From the NCBI GenBank assembly GCA_023267315.1, contig JAHFNN010000009.1, positions 1 through 28,581 on the forward strand: 28,581 nt of DNA, given 5' to 3'. Shown piece after piece: positions 15,348-22,844 of the stretch. How positions within the stretch are numbered: the stretch's first letter is position 1; each line of letters opens with the position of its first letter. A program made the translations under genes and the position numbers. This DNA is from Candidatus Nomurabacteria bacterium. Lineage in GTDB: Bacteria; Patescibacteriota; Minisyncoccia; Phycocordibacterales; UBA9973. Below the pieces are notes generated by a model. That model did not search any database. It had not been told where the DNA came from and saw nothing but the letters and a program-made list of their open reading frames with translations.

Positions 15348-15356
15348 AGCGAGAAC

Positions 15357-15384
15357 ATTATATCCTGTCTCTACTGCTTTACAA
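15357..15384 (-). promoter_or_regulatory. Promoter of the small membrane protein-mrdA unit
   Basis: TTGTAA (15379-15384), a 16-base spacer and TATAAT (15357-15362) on the minus strand. The ATG is 9 bases further on, leaving a leader of about 2-3 bases. Confidence 0.7.
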
Positions 15385-15390
15385 AAGAAA

Positions 15391-15418
15391 TTGACATTCG
15401 GTGTTTTTATGGTATCCT
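15391..15418 (+). promoter_or_regulatory. Promoter of rpoD
   Basis: A perfect TTGACA (15391-15396), a 16-base spacer and TATCCT (15413-15418). It is divergent from the mrdA-unit promoter, with the two -35 boxes only 6 bases apart, so the two units may influence each other. The leader to the ATG at 15474 is about 50 bases and A/T-rich. Confidence 0.65.
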
Positions 15419-15473
15419 TTCGAAGATATAGTTTTAAAAAGTTCTTTTAAATTAACCCCAAATCCCAAATACG

Positions 15474-16346
15474 ATGAGACAGCTCAAAATTAGTAAATCA
15501 ATCACCAATCGCGGATCAAGTTCGCTCGATAGGTATCTGGCAGAAATCAAGAAAGAAGACCTCATTACAGCAGAAGAAGAAGTCCGGCTCGCCCGATTAG
15601 TTAAACAAGGTGACGTCAAAGCACTTGATAAGCTTGTGAAGGCAAATCTTCGCTTTGTGGTATCTGTTGCAAAACAATACCAAAATCAAGGTCTTTCACT
15701 CCCCGACCTGATCAATGAAGGTAACTTAGGCCTCATTAAAGCAACGAAGCGTTTTGATGAGACCCGTGGTTTTAAACTTATTTCCTATGCAGTCTGGTGG
15801 ATTAGACAATCCATCTTGCAAGCTCTCGCAGAACAAGCAAGAATAGTCCGATTGCCTTTAAATAAGATTGGATTATTAAATAAGATCAACAAAGCAACAA
15901 CCAAACTGGAACAGGAATTAAATCGTGAACCTGACACTGACGAAATTGCACTTTTACTTGAGATTGACCCTGAGGATATCGAAAAAATGAGACGTGAGGC
16001 TCTCAGAGATATTTCACTAGACGCGCCAGTAGCAAATCAAAGTGATACAAATCACATCAGTGTTTTAGATACAATCGAAGATGTTGATCAACCAATGCCC
16101 GACCAGCGCCTGATGAATGAGTCCCTACGAACAGAGCTTACAAGATCTGTAAACACTCTTACAGAACGTGAACGTACCGTCTTAATTTTGTACTATGCTC
16201 TTCAAGGCGGGAAGGAATTCACACTGGAAGAAATTGGTGCAACACTTGATTTAACTCGTGAACGAGTACGCCAGATTAAAGAGAAAGCTATCCGCCGACT
16301 CAAGCACACTTCGCGAAGTAAACACCTTAAACAGTACGTGGGTTAA
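15474..16346 (+). CDS. rpoD: Housekeeping RNA polymerase sigma factor RpoD (Bacteroidetes-like short form)
   Basis: Directs core RNA polymerase to housekeeping promoters. 290 residues with regions 1.2 (about 16-50), 2 (NLRFVVSVAKQYQNQGLSLP through ISYAVWWIRQSILQAL, about 58-118), 3 (about 130-200) and 4 (about 225-285, with TLEEIGATLDLTRERVRQIK as the -35-binding helix-turn-helix). Region 1.1 and the non-conserved insert of E. coli sigma-70 are absent. From memory, the start MRQLKISKSITNR and the end HTSRSKHLKQYVG closely match Bacteroidetes primary sigma factors. It may thus be a transferred gene or a shared ancestral short form. The ATG has no Shine-Dalgarno. The gene is alone between a divergent promoter and a two-way terminator. 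Confidence 0.95.
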   Translation: MRQLKISKSITNRGSSSLDRYLAEIKKEDLITAEEEVRLARLVKQGDVKALDKLVKANLRFVVSVAKQYQNQGLSLPDLINEGNLGLIKATKRFDETRGFKLISYAVWWIRQSILQALAEQARIVRLPLNKIGLLNKINKATTKLEQELNREPDTDEIALLLEIDPEDIEKMRREALRDISLDAPVANQSDTNHISVLDTIEDVDQPMPDQRLMNESLRTELTRSVNTLTERERTVLILYYALQGGKEFTLEEIGATLDLTRERVRQIKEKAIRRLKHTSRSKHLKQYVG

Positions 16347-16368
16347 TTTGGTTAGTGTATTTTAATAA

Positions 16369-16403
16369 AAGAGCCCTTCTTGTAATAAACAGGAAGGGCT
16401 CTT
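16369..16403. terminator. Two-way terminator between rpoD and the Ig-like membrane protein
   Basis: AAGAGCCCTTCTTGT (16369-16383) pairs with ACAGGAAGGGCTCTT (16389-16403), one mismatch, loop of 5. T-rich on the plus side (ATTTTTA) and, weaker, on the minus side. It ends both converging genes. Confidence 0.88.
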
Positions 16404-16407
16404 ATTT

Positions 16408-17235
16408 TTAATGGGCTTTTTTCCAGATAAACCGAATGAGAATAAAAATCAGTAACACAATTATTCCATAGAAAAATATCGGATGTGCAAACACATACGC
16501 AGCGATTATATAAAAGAAAAGAGCCACGTACTGAAGCGGTTTCTTGAGTGCGATTGGAAGTGATGAATTTTCACTTGAACTGGTCGCTGTTTTCACCGCA
16601 TCAACAGTTTTCGGCTTTGATTCATTTGCAATTATTTCTTTTTCATTTTTTGCATTATCTGAAAATTGGGTTGCGGTCGTCGTACGAAAATCCTCAATCG
16701 GAGCCATAAAAGAAGCGCCGAGCACTTTCCCCGCAATAGCAGGAATATCACTACCAGAGGATTCGGTCTGAGTACTTTGAGGTTCAACTTTTGGAATGAT
16801 TTTTTTTGCAATAGTAAATTTGTCTTCTACCGAATCAGTCTGCGAGAGCGATACTGCACTTGTTTTTCCACTCGTAAGTGTAATCTTCGGATTAAGTATT
16901 TTTGCATGAATGGCATGATCACCCACCGTTATTTTCCAAGAGATTGAGACACTCTTAAGCGCACCCGAAGCCACAGTGACAGTACGACTACCGAGAAGAA
17001 TGTCTCCATCGTAAAATTCCACCTTAGCTGAAAGATCACTTTCGCTTGGGTTGAAAATGACGGTATAAATAAGTGTTGTATCACCTTCAACGAGCGGATT
17101 TTTCGAATACCAGATATTTTTTTCAATGAATCCACCTGACGGCAACATTGTGTCAGACGCATGCACAGCAAAAGACGGTACTAGAAAAACTACTACGACA
17201 ACAAGGATTGAAATATATTTTTTGTATGAACTCAT
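16408..17235 (-). CDS. Membrane-anchored protein with an Ig-like (CARDB-type) domain
   Basis: 275 residues. A signal peptide (about 5-27) ends AVHA/SD. One extracellular beta-sandwich domain (about 35-125) has the pattern of CARDB-like domains (PLVEGDTTLIYTVIFNPSES, VEFYDGDILLGSRTVTV, SVSISWKITVGDHAIHAKI). A low-complexity S/T/E/K-rich linker (about 135-225) leads to one or two membrane helices (about 230-270) and a basic tail, which together anchor the C-terminus. It probably displays a small Ig-like domain on the cell surface; no enzymatic motif is seen. The ATG at 17235 is chosen over a GTG 13 codons earlier because the latter overlaps the upstream gene and puts extra residues before the signal peptide. 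It follows the SIMPL gene by 16 bases and likely shares its transcript. Confidence 0.75.
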   Translation of the reverse strand: MSSYKKYISILVVVVVFLVPSFAVHASDTMLPSGGFIEKNIWYSKNPLVEGDTTLIYTVIFNPSESDLSAKVEFYDGDILLGSRTVTVASGALKSVSISWKITVGDHAIHAKILNPKITLTSGKTSAVSLSQTDSVEDKFTIAKKIIPKVEPQSTQTESSGSDIPAIAGKVLGASFMAPIEDFRTTTATQFSDNAKNEKEIIANESKPKTVDAVKTATSSSENSSLPIALKKPLQYVALFFYIIAAYVFAHPIFFYGIIVLLIFILIRFIWKKAH

Positions 17236-17251
17236 GAATATGAGCAGTAAT

Positions 17252-17989
17252 TTACTTAAGCGTAAATGACGCACGAACGGTTACCATCACTTCTTTCTGG
17301 ATTTGTGATGTGTCATACGTTCCATAATCCGATACATCAACTGAATTTACTGGGAGTACTTGTACGACACCGATCGTCGCTGCCTTCAAGCTCCCCACCT
17401 TCTTACCGCTCGATTCAGCGAGCTTCCCAGCACGAGCTTGTGCATCTTTTACCGCGTCAGAGAGAAGCTCGACGCGCGTATCAGGTAGCTTTGAGTAGAA
17501 ATATTGTAATGATTGCGTTGAAAAGACGACGCCTTGATCAATAAGTGATTTTGTTGATTTAGCGATATCAGTAATCTTCTGCACATCTTGTGAATTGACT
17601 TCAATAGTCTGTCTGAGGGTGTAGTCTTGTTCCGCACCACTTTGCTGATTTGAATTATAATTCTGGTCCATAAAGACTGGAGAAATAGTAATCTGATCTT
17701 GTGTAATTCCCTTATCCTTCAAGAACGCCGAGACAGCGATGATATCCGTAGCCATCTGTGCATAGCCAGCTTTTAATGTACTGACTTTCACGTTGCGAGA
17801 AATCTGACTATCCCATTTTACTGAGTCTGATGTCACCTCTCTTGTAGCAGAGCCAGTAACTGAGAGCGAATTATCTAACGCGCGAATACTGTAAAAAAAG
17901 ATACCACCAATAATGACAGCAATTATGAAACCTGCTGCAAGTATCCCTGAAAATGGAATGAGTTTTGAAATTGATATTTTTTGTTCCAT
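17252..17989 (-). CDS. SIMPL domain (DUF541) protein
   Basis: 245 residues with an N-terminal anchor helix (about 12-36) and a SIMPL/DUF541 domain over the rest. Family features are LSVTGSATREVTSDSVKWDS near the start, ALKDKGI-type segment FLKDKGITQDQITISPVF, and the C-terminal DAVKDAQARAGKLAESSGKKVG and VMVTVRASFTL. SIMPL proteins are exported or periplasmic; their biochemical role is unclear, with links to oxidative stress in E. coli YggE and to signalling-molecule interaction in animals. It is first of a two-gene unit with the Ig-like membrane protein. A TATAAT box at 17998-18003 ends 8 bases before the ATG and overlaps the stop of the HAD gene, so its mRNA would be nearly leaderless. Confidence 0.9.
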   Translation of the reverse strand: MEQKISISKLIPFSGILAAGFIIAVIIGGIFFYSIRALDNSLSVTGSATREVTSDSVKWDSQISRNVKVSTLKAGYAQMATDIIAVSAFLKDKGITQDQITISPVFMDQNYNSNQQSGAEQDYTLRQTIEVNSQDVQKITDIAKSTKSLIDQGVVFSTQSLQYFYSKLPDTRVELLSDAVKDAQARAGKLAESSGKKVGSLKAATIGVVQVLPVNSVDVSDYGTYDTSQIQKEVMVTVRASFTLK

Positions 17990-17997
17990 ACAGATAT

Positions 17998-18003
17998 ATT
18001 ATA
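17998..18003 (-). promoter_or_regulatory. -10 box for the SIMPL gene
   Basis: TATAAT on the minus strand, 8 bases before the ATG at 17989 and lying over the stop codon of the upstream gene. No good -35 box is seen 16-18 bases away, so confidence is limited. Confidence 0.45.
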
Positions 18004-18694
18004 ACTTATTTATTTTATACACCACATCTTTTCGTTCTACCACAACATCCCACCCTTGCCGTTTGGCATATTTATACAATTTTTCATTAGGATTAAAACA
18101 GATAGGGTGTTCAACCCCCTCTAAAAGCGGTATATCACTCTCCGTATCGCCAACACCAATAGAACCTGTGAGAGTAAGATTTTCTTTTAAAACTGCACGC
18201 TTCAAAATAGCTGCCTTATTCATGATAAGATGCAGATCAATAATATTGCCAGTAAAACGTTCAGTCGGCCCTAGTTCATAGAAGATACCGTAGACTTTAT
18301 CAAACCCAAGCGCTTTACCAAATGATTCAACAATCCCCTTCGGTGAATGCGAAATAGCCAGCAAGTAATAATTTTTCTTTTTTAAGGTTTGGACCAAATC
18401 GCGAGTATACCGATAGGTACGATTCTTATATTTTGCAGCAACTGCTTTCGCGACACGATCAAAATCAGAAAATGGAACTCCGCGAATATGCTTCATGAAT
18501 GTTTCAACAACCGCGCGAATATATGATTCATAATCACTCTCACGATCAAGCCATTTTATTTTTTTATTCTCATATTCCTTAATTGCAGTATTCGGAAAAA
18601 TACCTTCTTCGACCAAACTTTCAACAAGCTCAATCAAAAGACTTGAACGAAAAATCGTCCCATCGATATCAAAAATAGCCACTTTTTTCTTCAT
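17999..18694 (-). CDS. HAD-superfamily phosphatase, SerB-like subfamily IB
   Basis: 231 residues with all four HAD motifs: DIDGT (nucleophile D9 and acid/base D11), AISHSP (motif II Ser, near 114), NKAAILK (motif III Lys, near 160) and GVGDTESDIPLL (motif IV, near 180). The helical cap between motifs I and II is of C1 type, as in phosphoserine phosphatase and related enzymes that hydrolyse small phosphate monoesters. The SerB-like hallmarks GxSGG and GDGxND are changed to ISHSP and GDTESD, so the substrate cannot be named; phosphoserine, inositol phosphate or a lipid head group are all possible. The last codons overlap the -10 box of the SIMPL gene. An AGTGTA complement (TACACT on the minus strand, 18702-18707) ends 7 bases before the ATG, a further leaderless candidate. 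Confidence 0.9.
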   Translation of the reverse strand: MKKKVAIFDIDGTIFRSSLLIELVESLVEEGIFPNTAIKEYENKKIKWLDRESDYESYIRAVVETFMKHIRGVPFSDFDRVAKAVAAKYKNRTYRYTRDLVQTLKKKNYYLLAISHSPKGIVESFGKALGFDKVYGIFYELGPTERFTGNIIDLHLIMNKAAILKRAVLKENLTLTGSIGVGDTESDIPLLEGVEHPICFNPNEKLYKYAKRQGWDVVVERKDVVYKINKL

Positions 18695-18701
18695 ATAGTG
18701 A

Positions 18702-18707
18702 AGTGTA
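18702..18707 (-). promoter_or_regulatory. -10-like box for the HAD gene
   Basis: TACACT on the minus strand, 7 bases before the ATG at 18694. Only a weak -35 (TTTCCT, 18 bases upstream) can be proposed and it lies in the tail of the terminator at 18729-18759. Confidence 0.35.
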
Positions 18708-18728
18708 GCAAAGTACTTAAAAAAAAGG

Positions 18729-18759
18729 AAAGCGGTACATCATATAGAGATACCGCTTT
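18729..18759 (-). terminator. Terminator of the 187-residue orphan
   Basis: AAAGCGGTA (18729-18737) pairs with TACCGCTTT (18751-18759). The minus strand continues CCTTTTTTTT, a strong U-tract. It starts about 28 bases after the stop codon at 18788. Confidence 0.85.
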
Positions 18760-18787
18760 GCTTGGTTAATATTATCCCGATTTAATC

Positions 18788-19351
18788 TTAAAAAAGGAGT
18801 GCTGTAACAAAGCCCATTGGAATGCGCATTGTTAAATCATCTCCAGGATGTTTAGTGAAACCAAAACAACTTGTATTGTAATGGTCTAAGAGTGTACGTG
18901 CCTTCTTTTCAACTCTAAAGTAAAGTGATTTACCTAAGAGATCCGGCCCTTCATACACTACATTAAAAAAAAGATGATCAAGGCCGCCATTGAATGCAGA
19001 TAACTCTTTGTAGGTTTCTGTATTCTTTGAAGCATTACTGTCTGAGAAGAAGCATTGTTTATACCGAGGTCCGGGAAGATATGACTGATGGACCTTTTTT
19101 TCAGTTGGCACATAAAATACCACATGCTGAATTTTGATATGAAATGATTCTACACATTCAATAATCCGCGCTGTTCTTTGAACATTTTCACTAAAGTAGT
19201 AGTCGCTTTCGGGAATTATATTTTCAATTGAAAATAACTCAAACTTCGAGATTAAATCAATCGAAGAACGGCCATAGCCATTTTGAATCTTGTTCACTTC
19301 ATTTAAGAAGAGATTATGGATTGAATTCAATCCAACAATAAATTTTTTCAT
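18788..19351 (-). CDS. Hypothetical protein, 187 residues
   Basis: I do not recognise the family. It has no signal peptide or clear membrane helix, and mixed alpha/beta content. Visible features are a basic N-terminus (MKKFIVGLNSIHNLF), many aromatic residues, and the segments FHIKIQHVVFYVPTEKKVHQ, FNGGLDHLFFNVVYEG and YFRVEKKARTLLDHYNTSCF. The C-terminus is hydrophobic (IPMGFVTALLF). Three cysteines are scattered. It is a single-gene unit with a good promoter and a strong terminator, between the redox operon and the HAD gene. Its size and isolated setting resemble those of the 210-residue orphan at 1600-2232, but I see no clear sequence likeness. Confidence 0.72.
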   Translation of the reverse strand: MKKFIVGLNSIHNLFLNEVNKIQNGYGRSSIDLISKFELFSIENIIPESDYYFSENVQRTARIIECVESFHIKIQHVVFYVPTEKKVHQSYLPGPRYKQCFFSDSNASKNTETYKELSAFNGGLDHLFFNVVYEGPDLLGKSLYFRVEKKARTLLDHYNTSCFGFTKHPGDDLTMRIPMGFVTALLF

Positions 19352-19371
19352 GGGGTCGTTTTTTTCTTTTT

Positions 19372-19400
19372 ACTATACCATGAAAATACAAACAAGGCAA
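19372..19400 (-). promoter_or_regulatory. Promoter of the 187-residue orphan
   Basis: TTGCCT (19395-19400), a 17-base spacer and TATAGT (19372-19377) on the minus strand; leader of about 14 bases to the ATG at 19351. Confidence 0.6.
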
Positions 19401-19413
19401 TATATAGCAAATC

Positions 19414-20943
19414 TTAGGCAAATCCGGGGAAAAAGTCTTTGATTATACGACTTTCAGGTACGCCCATTTTTGAAAGTGTAGCACCAAAACCTGTCACCAT
19501 CCCATGAGGACCAGAGAGATAGAACATGCGCTCACGCCAATCTGGTACTTCTTTCATTACAAGATTCTGATCAAGCATACCTGAGTACATATTCACAGGA
19601 AGTGCAGTTGTTGTAGGATCAGTAATTACATAGACTGTTTTCATTCCCATAACGTTGCCTGCTGTATCGAATACATCTTTGTACGCAATGTCTTCATAAG
19701 TCTTATTCGAATAGAACATCACCACGTCACGATGCTGTTTCATATCGGTCATGTATTTCACCATACTTCGAAATGGCGTCACGCCAATACCACCAGCAAT
19801 GAAAACCATTTTCTGGCGAAGATCATCTGGTAACGTAAAATCCCCTGCAAGAGATCCTGCAAGCACGTGGTCATCTCTTTTTAAACTCCCAAGCGTTCCT
19901 TTAAAAGTACTGCCGTTGGGATAAAATTTTACTCCCATAATAAGTTCATTCTCGGTTGGAGATGACGCGATGGTGAAATAGCGACGATTACCGCGTGAAT
20001 CCGCATGTACGGGCGGAATTGTCCACTCCATATACTGTCCTGGTGAAAACAAAAAACGTTCATGCATTTCAAACACAAAATTGTATGTATCTTTAGCAAC
20101 CATAATGCGATCTTTTAATCGTAATAGCAGTTTTTTCTTTGGTGATACGATATACGAAAAAATATTCCCAGCTATCAACGCTAGCTCTGGAGTAAAATAT
20201 AGTGGACCAATATTAAGTGATGGGAAGAATAATAATCCAATTAAAATACCGTACGCAATACGAAGGCCATGTTTTGGTGGCATCGTAAGTGGCTCGGTCA
20301 ACATAACAAACGCAAAGAAAAAGATTGGTGATGAAAAGAGTATTTGTTTCGCTGTCGTAATAATATTTCCAGAATTCAATCCATGACCAAAGATAATTAC
20401 AACACTCGCAACAAGTAAGAATGAGACAACAACATCAGTGCGCTTGAGTTTACGAACTAAAAGAATACCACCAATCAATACAACCGGAAAAAGAGCGGCA
20501 GTCCCCACCCACCAACTCGCAGCTTGTCCAATAACCAGTGCTGTCAGAGCAACTGCAAACGCCACAGGATTAAAGATATGCTTCTTATAAATTGCAAAAA
20601 TATATTTTGAAGCCATCGCCCATACTGCCGCCCAACTCGCGAGTGCAAGAAATCCAAGATCCGCAAGCGAGGTTGGTGGTGAAATGATCAGAGCTAAAAT
20701 AATTGCTGTGATATATGCAGATTCTACATTCGCAGGAACAGTGAACACTTTTGCAAAAACATAGTTCACCACAAGACACGCAGAGACGATAAAAATCGCT
20801 CCGCAAAACATGTACAGAGGATTAAATACGAGTACTCCAAAAAATGAAAGTATGATTGCAGTACATAGAATTGCCAAAACATAGTACAGGACAAGCCGAT
20901 ACATTGTTATCTTATTTAAAAAGTTGTCTATAAAATTAAGCAT
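19414..20943 (-). CDS. NqrB/RnfD-like membrane protein fused to ferredoxin-reductase (FAD/NAD(P)-binding) module
   Basis: 509 residues in two parts. Residues about 14-262 form eight or more membrane helices with NqrB/RnfD-like segments (KHIFNPVAFAVALTAL near 120 and FVMLTEPLTMPP near 210). Residues about 270-509 form a cytosolic ferredoxin-NADP reductase module: RRYFTIASSP (FAD-binding R-x-Y-S/T-x-x-S, near 330), VFIAGGIGVTPFRSM (NAD(P)-binding glycine motif, near 385-400) and FYLSGPHGMV (nucleotide/flavin contact near the end). It should carry electrons from cytosolic NAD(P)H through FAD into the membrane part and on to an extracytoplasmic acceptor. It is the last gene of the redox operon, 11 bases after apbE and downstream of an FMN protein and a copper protein. 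The flavin threonine of true NqrB/RnfD (SGAT-type) is not visible. Its acceptor is unknown. Confidence 0.87.
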   Translation of the reverse strand: MLNFIDNFLNKITMYRLVLYYVLAILCTAIILSFFGVLVFNPLYMFCGAIFIVSACLVVNYVFAKVFTVPANVESAYITAIILALIISPPTSLADLGFLALASWAAVWAMASKYIFAIYKKHIFNPVAFAVALTALVIGQAASWWVGTAALFPVVLIGGILLVRKLKRTDVVVSFLLVASVVIIFGHGLNSGNIITTAKQILFSSPIFFFAFVMLTEPLTMPPKHGLRIAYGILIGLLFFPSLNIGPLYFTPELALIAGNIFSYIVSPKKKLLLRLKDRIMVAKDTYNFVFEMHERFLFSPGQYMEWTIPPVHADSRGNRRYFTIASSPTENELIMGVKFYPNGSTFKGTLGSLKRDDHVLAGSLAGDFTLPDDLRQKMVFIAGGIGVTPFRSMVKYMTDMKQHRDVVMFYSNKTYEDIAYKDVFDTAGNVMGMKTVYVITDPTTTALPVNMYSGMLDQNLVMKEVPDWRERMFYLSGPHGMVTGFGATLSKMGVPESRIIKDFFPGFA

Positions 20944-20954
20944 ATCTGTAATTC

Positions 20955-21695
20955 TTATACACTTGTATATTTTTCAAACCCTGAAGTCTTTGTGGCAATA
21001 CCATTATTATCTATCATATATCCTTCAAATCCAAGAAGTGTTTCAATGAAATTGATACCATCTCTACCCATCGCAAATGCAGCTGTGGCAAACCTGTCTG
21101 CTTCAAAAATATCAGGACCAATAATAGTCAAACTCGCAATATCATCAGCTTCTTTATTTTGTGAAGGAATATAAATATGTGCTCCTCTTTCATAATTTCC
21201 AGAGGTAGCAATCCCTTTATTGCTCAAATAGACTACTTTAACATTCTCATTCACATTGAATGGATTTCGTATACCGATTGCCCATTTCTCGCCTTTGCTA
21301 TTCACCCCACCGACTTCTATATCTCCAGCAATTTCTACAAAAAAATTCTTGATTCCTTTTTTTTGCAGCATCACGGAGGCATTGTGAATTGCCCAACCTT
21401 TAACAATCCCCGATGGATCGATTTTTCCATTATGCGAGATATCGAAGTAGCCGTTAGTTTCTTTTTTTGTTTTCTCAGAAAGTTGAAAGATCTCCATCAT
21501 TTCAGGACTCAAATCTTTCTCTGCAATTTTTTTTTCATTGAATAACGTTATTTCGCTATCTTTTTTATACGTACTGAAACGTTTATCAACAGAAACCAGA
21601 TATTCAAACACTTCATCGAAGATACCAGGTGATACGTCTCTATCGATAATCTCTATCACCGCTGCCATGCCCATGATTTCTCGTATCTGTTTCAT
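20955..21695 (-). CDS. apbE: FAD:protein FMN transferase (ApbE family)
   Basis: Transfers FMN from FAD to a Thr/Ser of target proteins, using Mg2+. Family motifs are present in order: FSTYKKDSEI near 40, DPSGIVKGWAI (about 93-103), EIAGDIEVGG (near 121), GIATSGNYERGAHIY (near 160) and EADRFATAAFAMG (near 205), whose Asp and Thr would hold Mg2+. 246 residues against about 330 for typical members; the missing part is N-terminal. No signal peptide or lipobox is present, unlike most ApbE proteins, which work outside the membrane. It lies 3 bases after the FMN-binding protein gene, its expected substrate, and before the NqrB-like/reductase fusion. Confidence 0.92.
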   Translation of the reverse strand: MKQIREIMGMAAVIEIIDRDVSPGIFDEVFEYLVSVDKRFSTYKKDSEITLFNEKKIAEKDLSPEMMEIFQLSEKTKKETNGYFDISHNGKIDPSGIVKGWAIHNASVMLQKKGIKNFFVEIAGDIEVGGVNSKGEKWAIGIRNPFNVNENVKVVYLSNKGIATSGNYERGAHIYIPSQNKEADDIASLTIIGPDIFEADRFATAAFAMGRDGINFIETLLGFEGYMIDNNGIATKTSGFEKYTSV

Positions 21696-21698
21696 TTT

Positions 21699-22226
21699 TT
21701 ATGATTTTGCTTGAACAAGCGCTGACGCGAGCGAATCTTGGAAGGCAGCGGTTGTAAATGGTGCAGACGCTCCGGAGATCGCATCAACATTCGCACTCTG
21801 GATTTGAATCGCCTCTTGGACGAGACCAGGCAATACAGCCCTACTTAAACGGCCAGAATATCCACTCATTGGATATTGAATAAATTGAATATCCGATATT
21901 TTACTATTTGAAATAGTAACCTCTACTTGAACATTATCGTTATATGCCATCACAGCGTCTCCAACATAAGAACCATCAGTATAGAGCCCTTTTTTCTTCG
22001 GCGGAGGCGTCACCACGATCTTTGGCTTATCGACAACTGTAGTTGTATCAGTAGTTGAATTTTTTACTCCAGTAGAATTATTTGAAGTTGTCGTATTTGT
22101 TGATTGGCTTTTTACATTGATTACACCATAAGATGTGTACACCGAAGAACCTCCTCCGAAATTCTGATAGAGTGCGTAGAAGTAAAAAGTTGCAATAACA
22201 AATAACGATAGAAATATTTTTTTCAT
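21699..22226 (-). CDS. Exported FMN-binding domain protein (RnfG/NqrC-like), flavinylation target
   Basis: 175 residues. An N-terminal signal/anchor helix (about 3-22) is followed by a T/S/N-rich linker (about 40-70) with a KKK end, and an FMN_bind domain (about 78-173): YTDGSYVGDAVMAYNDNVQV, ISDIQFIQYPMSGYSGRLSR, then ANVDAISGASAPFTTAAF. This last segment matches the SGA[ST]xT site where ApbE attaches FMN, but the acceptor position is Pro (P156), with Thr at 158 and 159 after a two-residue insertion. It should serve as a one- or two-electron shuttle outside the membrane, between the membrane reductase fusion and the copper protein. apbE follows after 3 bases. An AGGA lies 12 bases before the ATG. 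Confidence 0.9.
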   Translation of the reverse strand: MKKIFLSLFVIATFYFYALYQNFGGGSSVYTSYGVINVKSQSTNTTTSNNSTGVKNSTTDTTTVVDKPKIVVTPPPKKKGLYTDGSYVGDAVMAYNDNVQVEVTISNSKISDIQFIQYPMSGYSGRLSRAVLPGLVQEAIQIQSANVDAISGASAPFTTAAFQDSLASALVQAKS

Positions 22227-22270
22227 AAAGATGTGTCCTGTCGGAACTGAAGATACCAGCTTTTAGAATC

Positions 22271-22804
22271 TTACTCAACAACGAGTGTGCCTTTCATGCC
22301 CATGGTGCGATGACTACCAACTGAACAGTAAAATTCATAACTTCCAGTTTTATCAGCGGTAAAAGTTACTGACTTCATGTCGCCTCCTTGTATACGATCT
22401 GTTGCGACATTAAATGCATCAATTTTAAAATCATGGAACCCTCCATCATTTTTGAAATTGATCGTGACAGTATCCCCTTTCTTTACATGAATTTCATTCG
22501 GGACGAAATAAAAATTACCACCATTAACATCGAACGTAAGCGCTTTCGGAGAATGTACGGCAGCACCGAGAGCTAGTTCTGCTTTTTGTGCATCAGTGAG
22601 TGCTGGTGGAGTAGCGGGTGCCATCATACCTGAACCGGTATTTTGCATCATCCCTGGACCAGGACGATTATTGCCAAACATATTTCTTCCAGCAAATTCA
22701 TCATCTCGTCGATCACCACGAACAAAACCTCCAATAAGTAAACCTACAACGAGCGCACCGACACCAACACCGATAAGCACATTCATTGATACTTGTTTTT
22801 TCAT
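22271..22804 (-). CDS. Membrane-anchored cupredoxin (type I copper protein)
   Basis: 177 residues. An N-terminal helix (about 8-27) anchors a Gly/Met/Pro-rich linker (NNRPGPGMMQNTGSGMM, about 45-62) and a cupredoxin domain (about 85-177). The copper ligands are all visible: H124 (GGFHDF), C160, H165 and M170 in YCSVGSHRTMGMKG, the C-x4-H-x4-M pattern of blue copper proteins. It should carry single electrons on the outer face of the membrane. The Met-rich linker could also bind Cu(I). It stands between the DUF5666-like protein and the FMN protein in one transcript (gaps of 40 and 44 bases). The leader before the ATG is A/T only, with no Shine-Dalgarno, and resembles the leader of the 1078-residue secreted protein. 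Confidence 0.93.
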   Translation of the reverse strand: MKKQVSMNVLIGVGVGALVVGLLIGGFVRGDRRDDEFAGRNMFGNNRPGPGMMQNTGSGMMAPATPPALTDAQKAELALGAAVHSPKALTFDVNGGNFYFVPNEIHVKKGDTVTINFKNDGGFHDFKIDAFNVATDRIQGGDMKSVTFTADKTGSYEFYCSVGSHRTMGMKGTLVVE

Positions 22805-22844
22805 AAATTTATTTTTTAAACTATTATTATTAATTAATAAAAAA

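Noticed and set aside
17236..17274. GTG-initiated longer form of the Ig-like membrane protein
   Set aside because: It would overlap the SIMPL gene and place 13 extra residues before a normal signal peptide.
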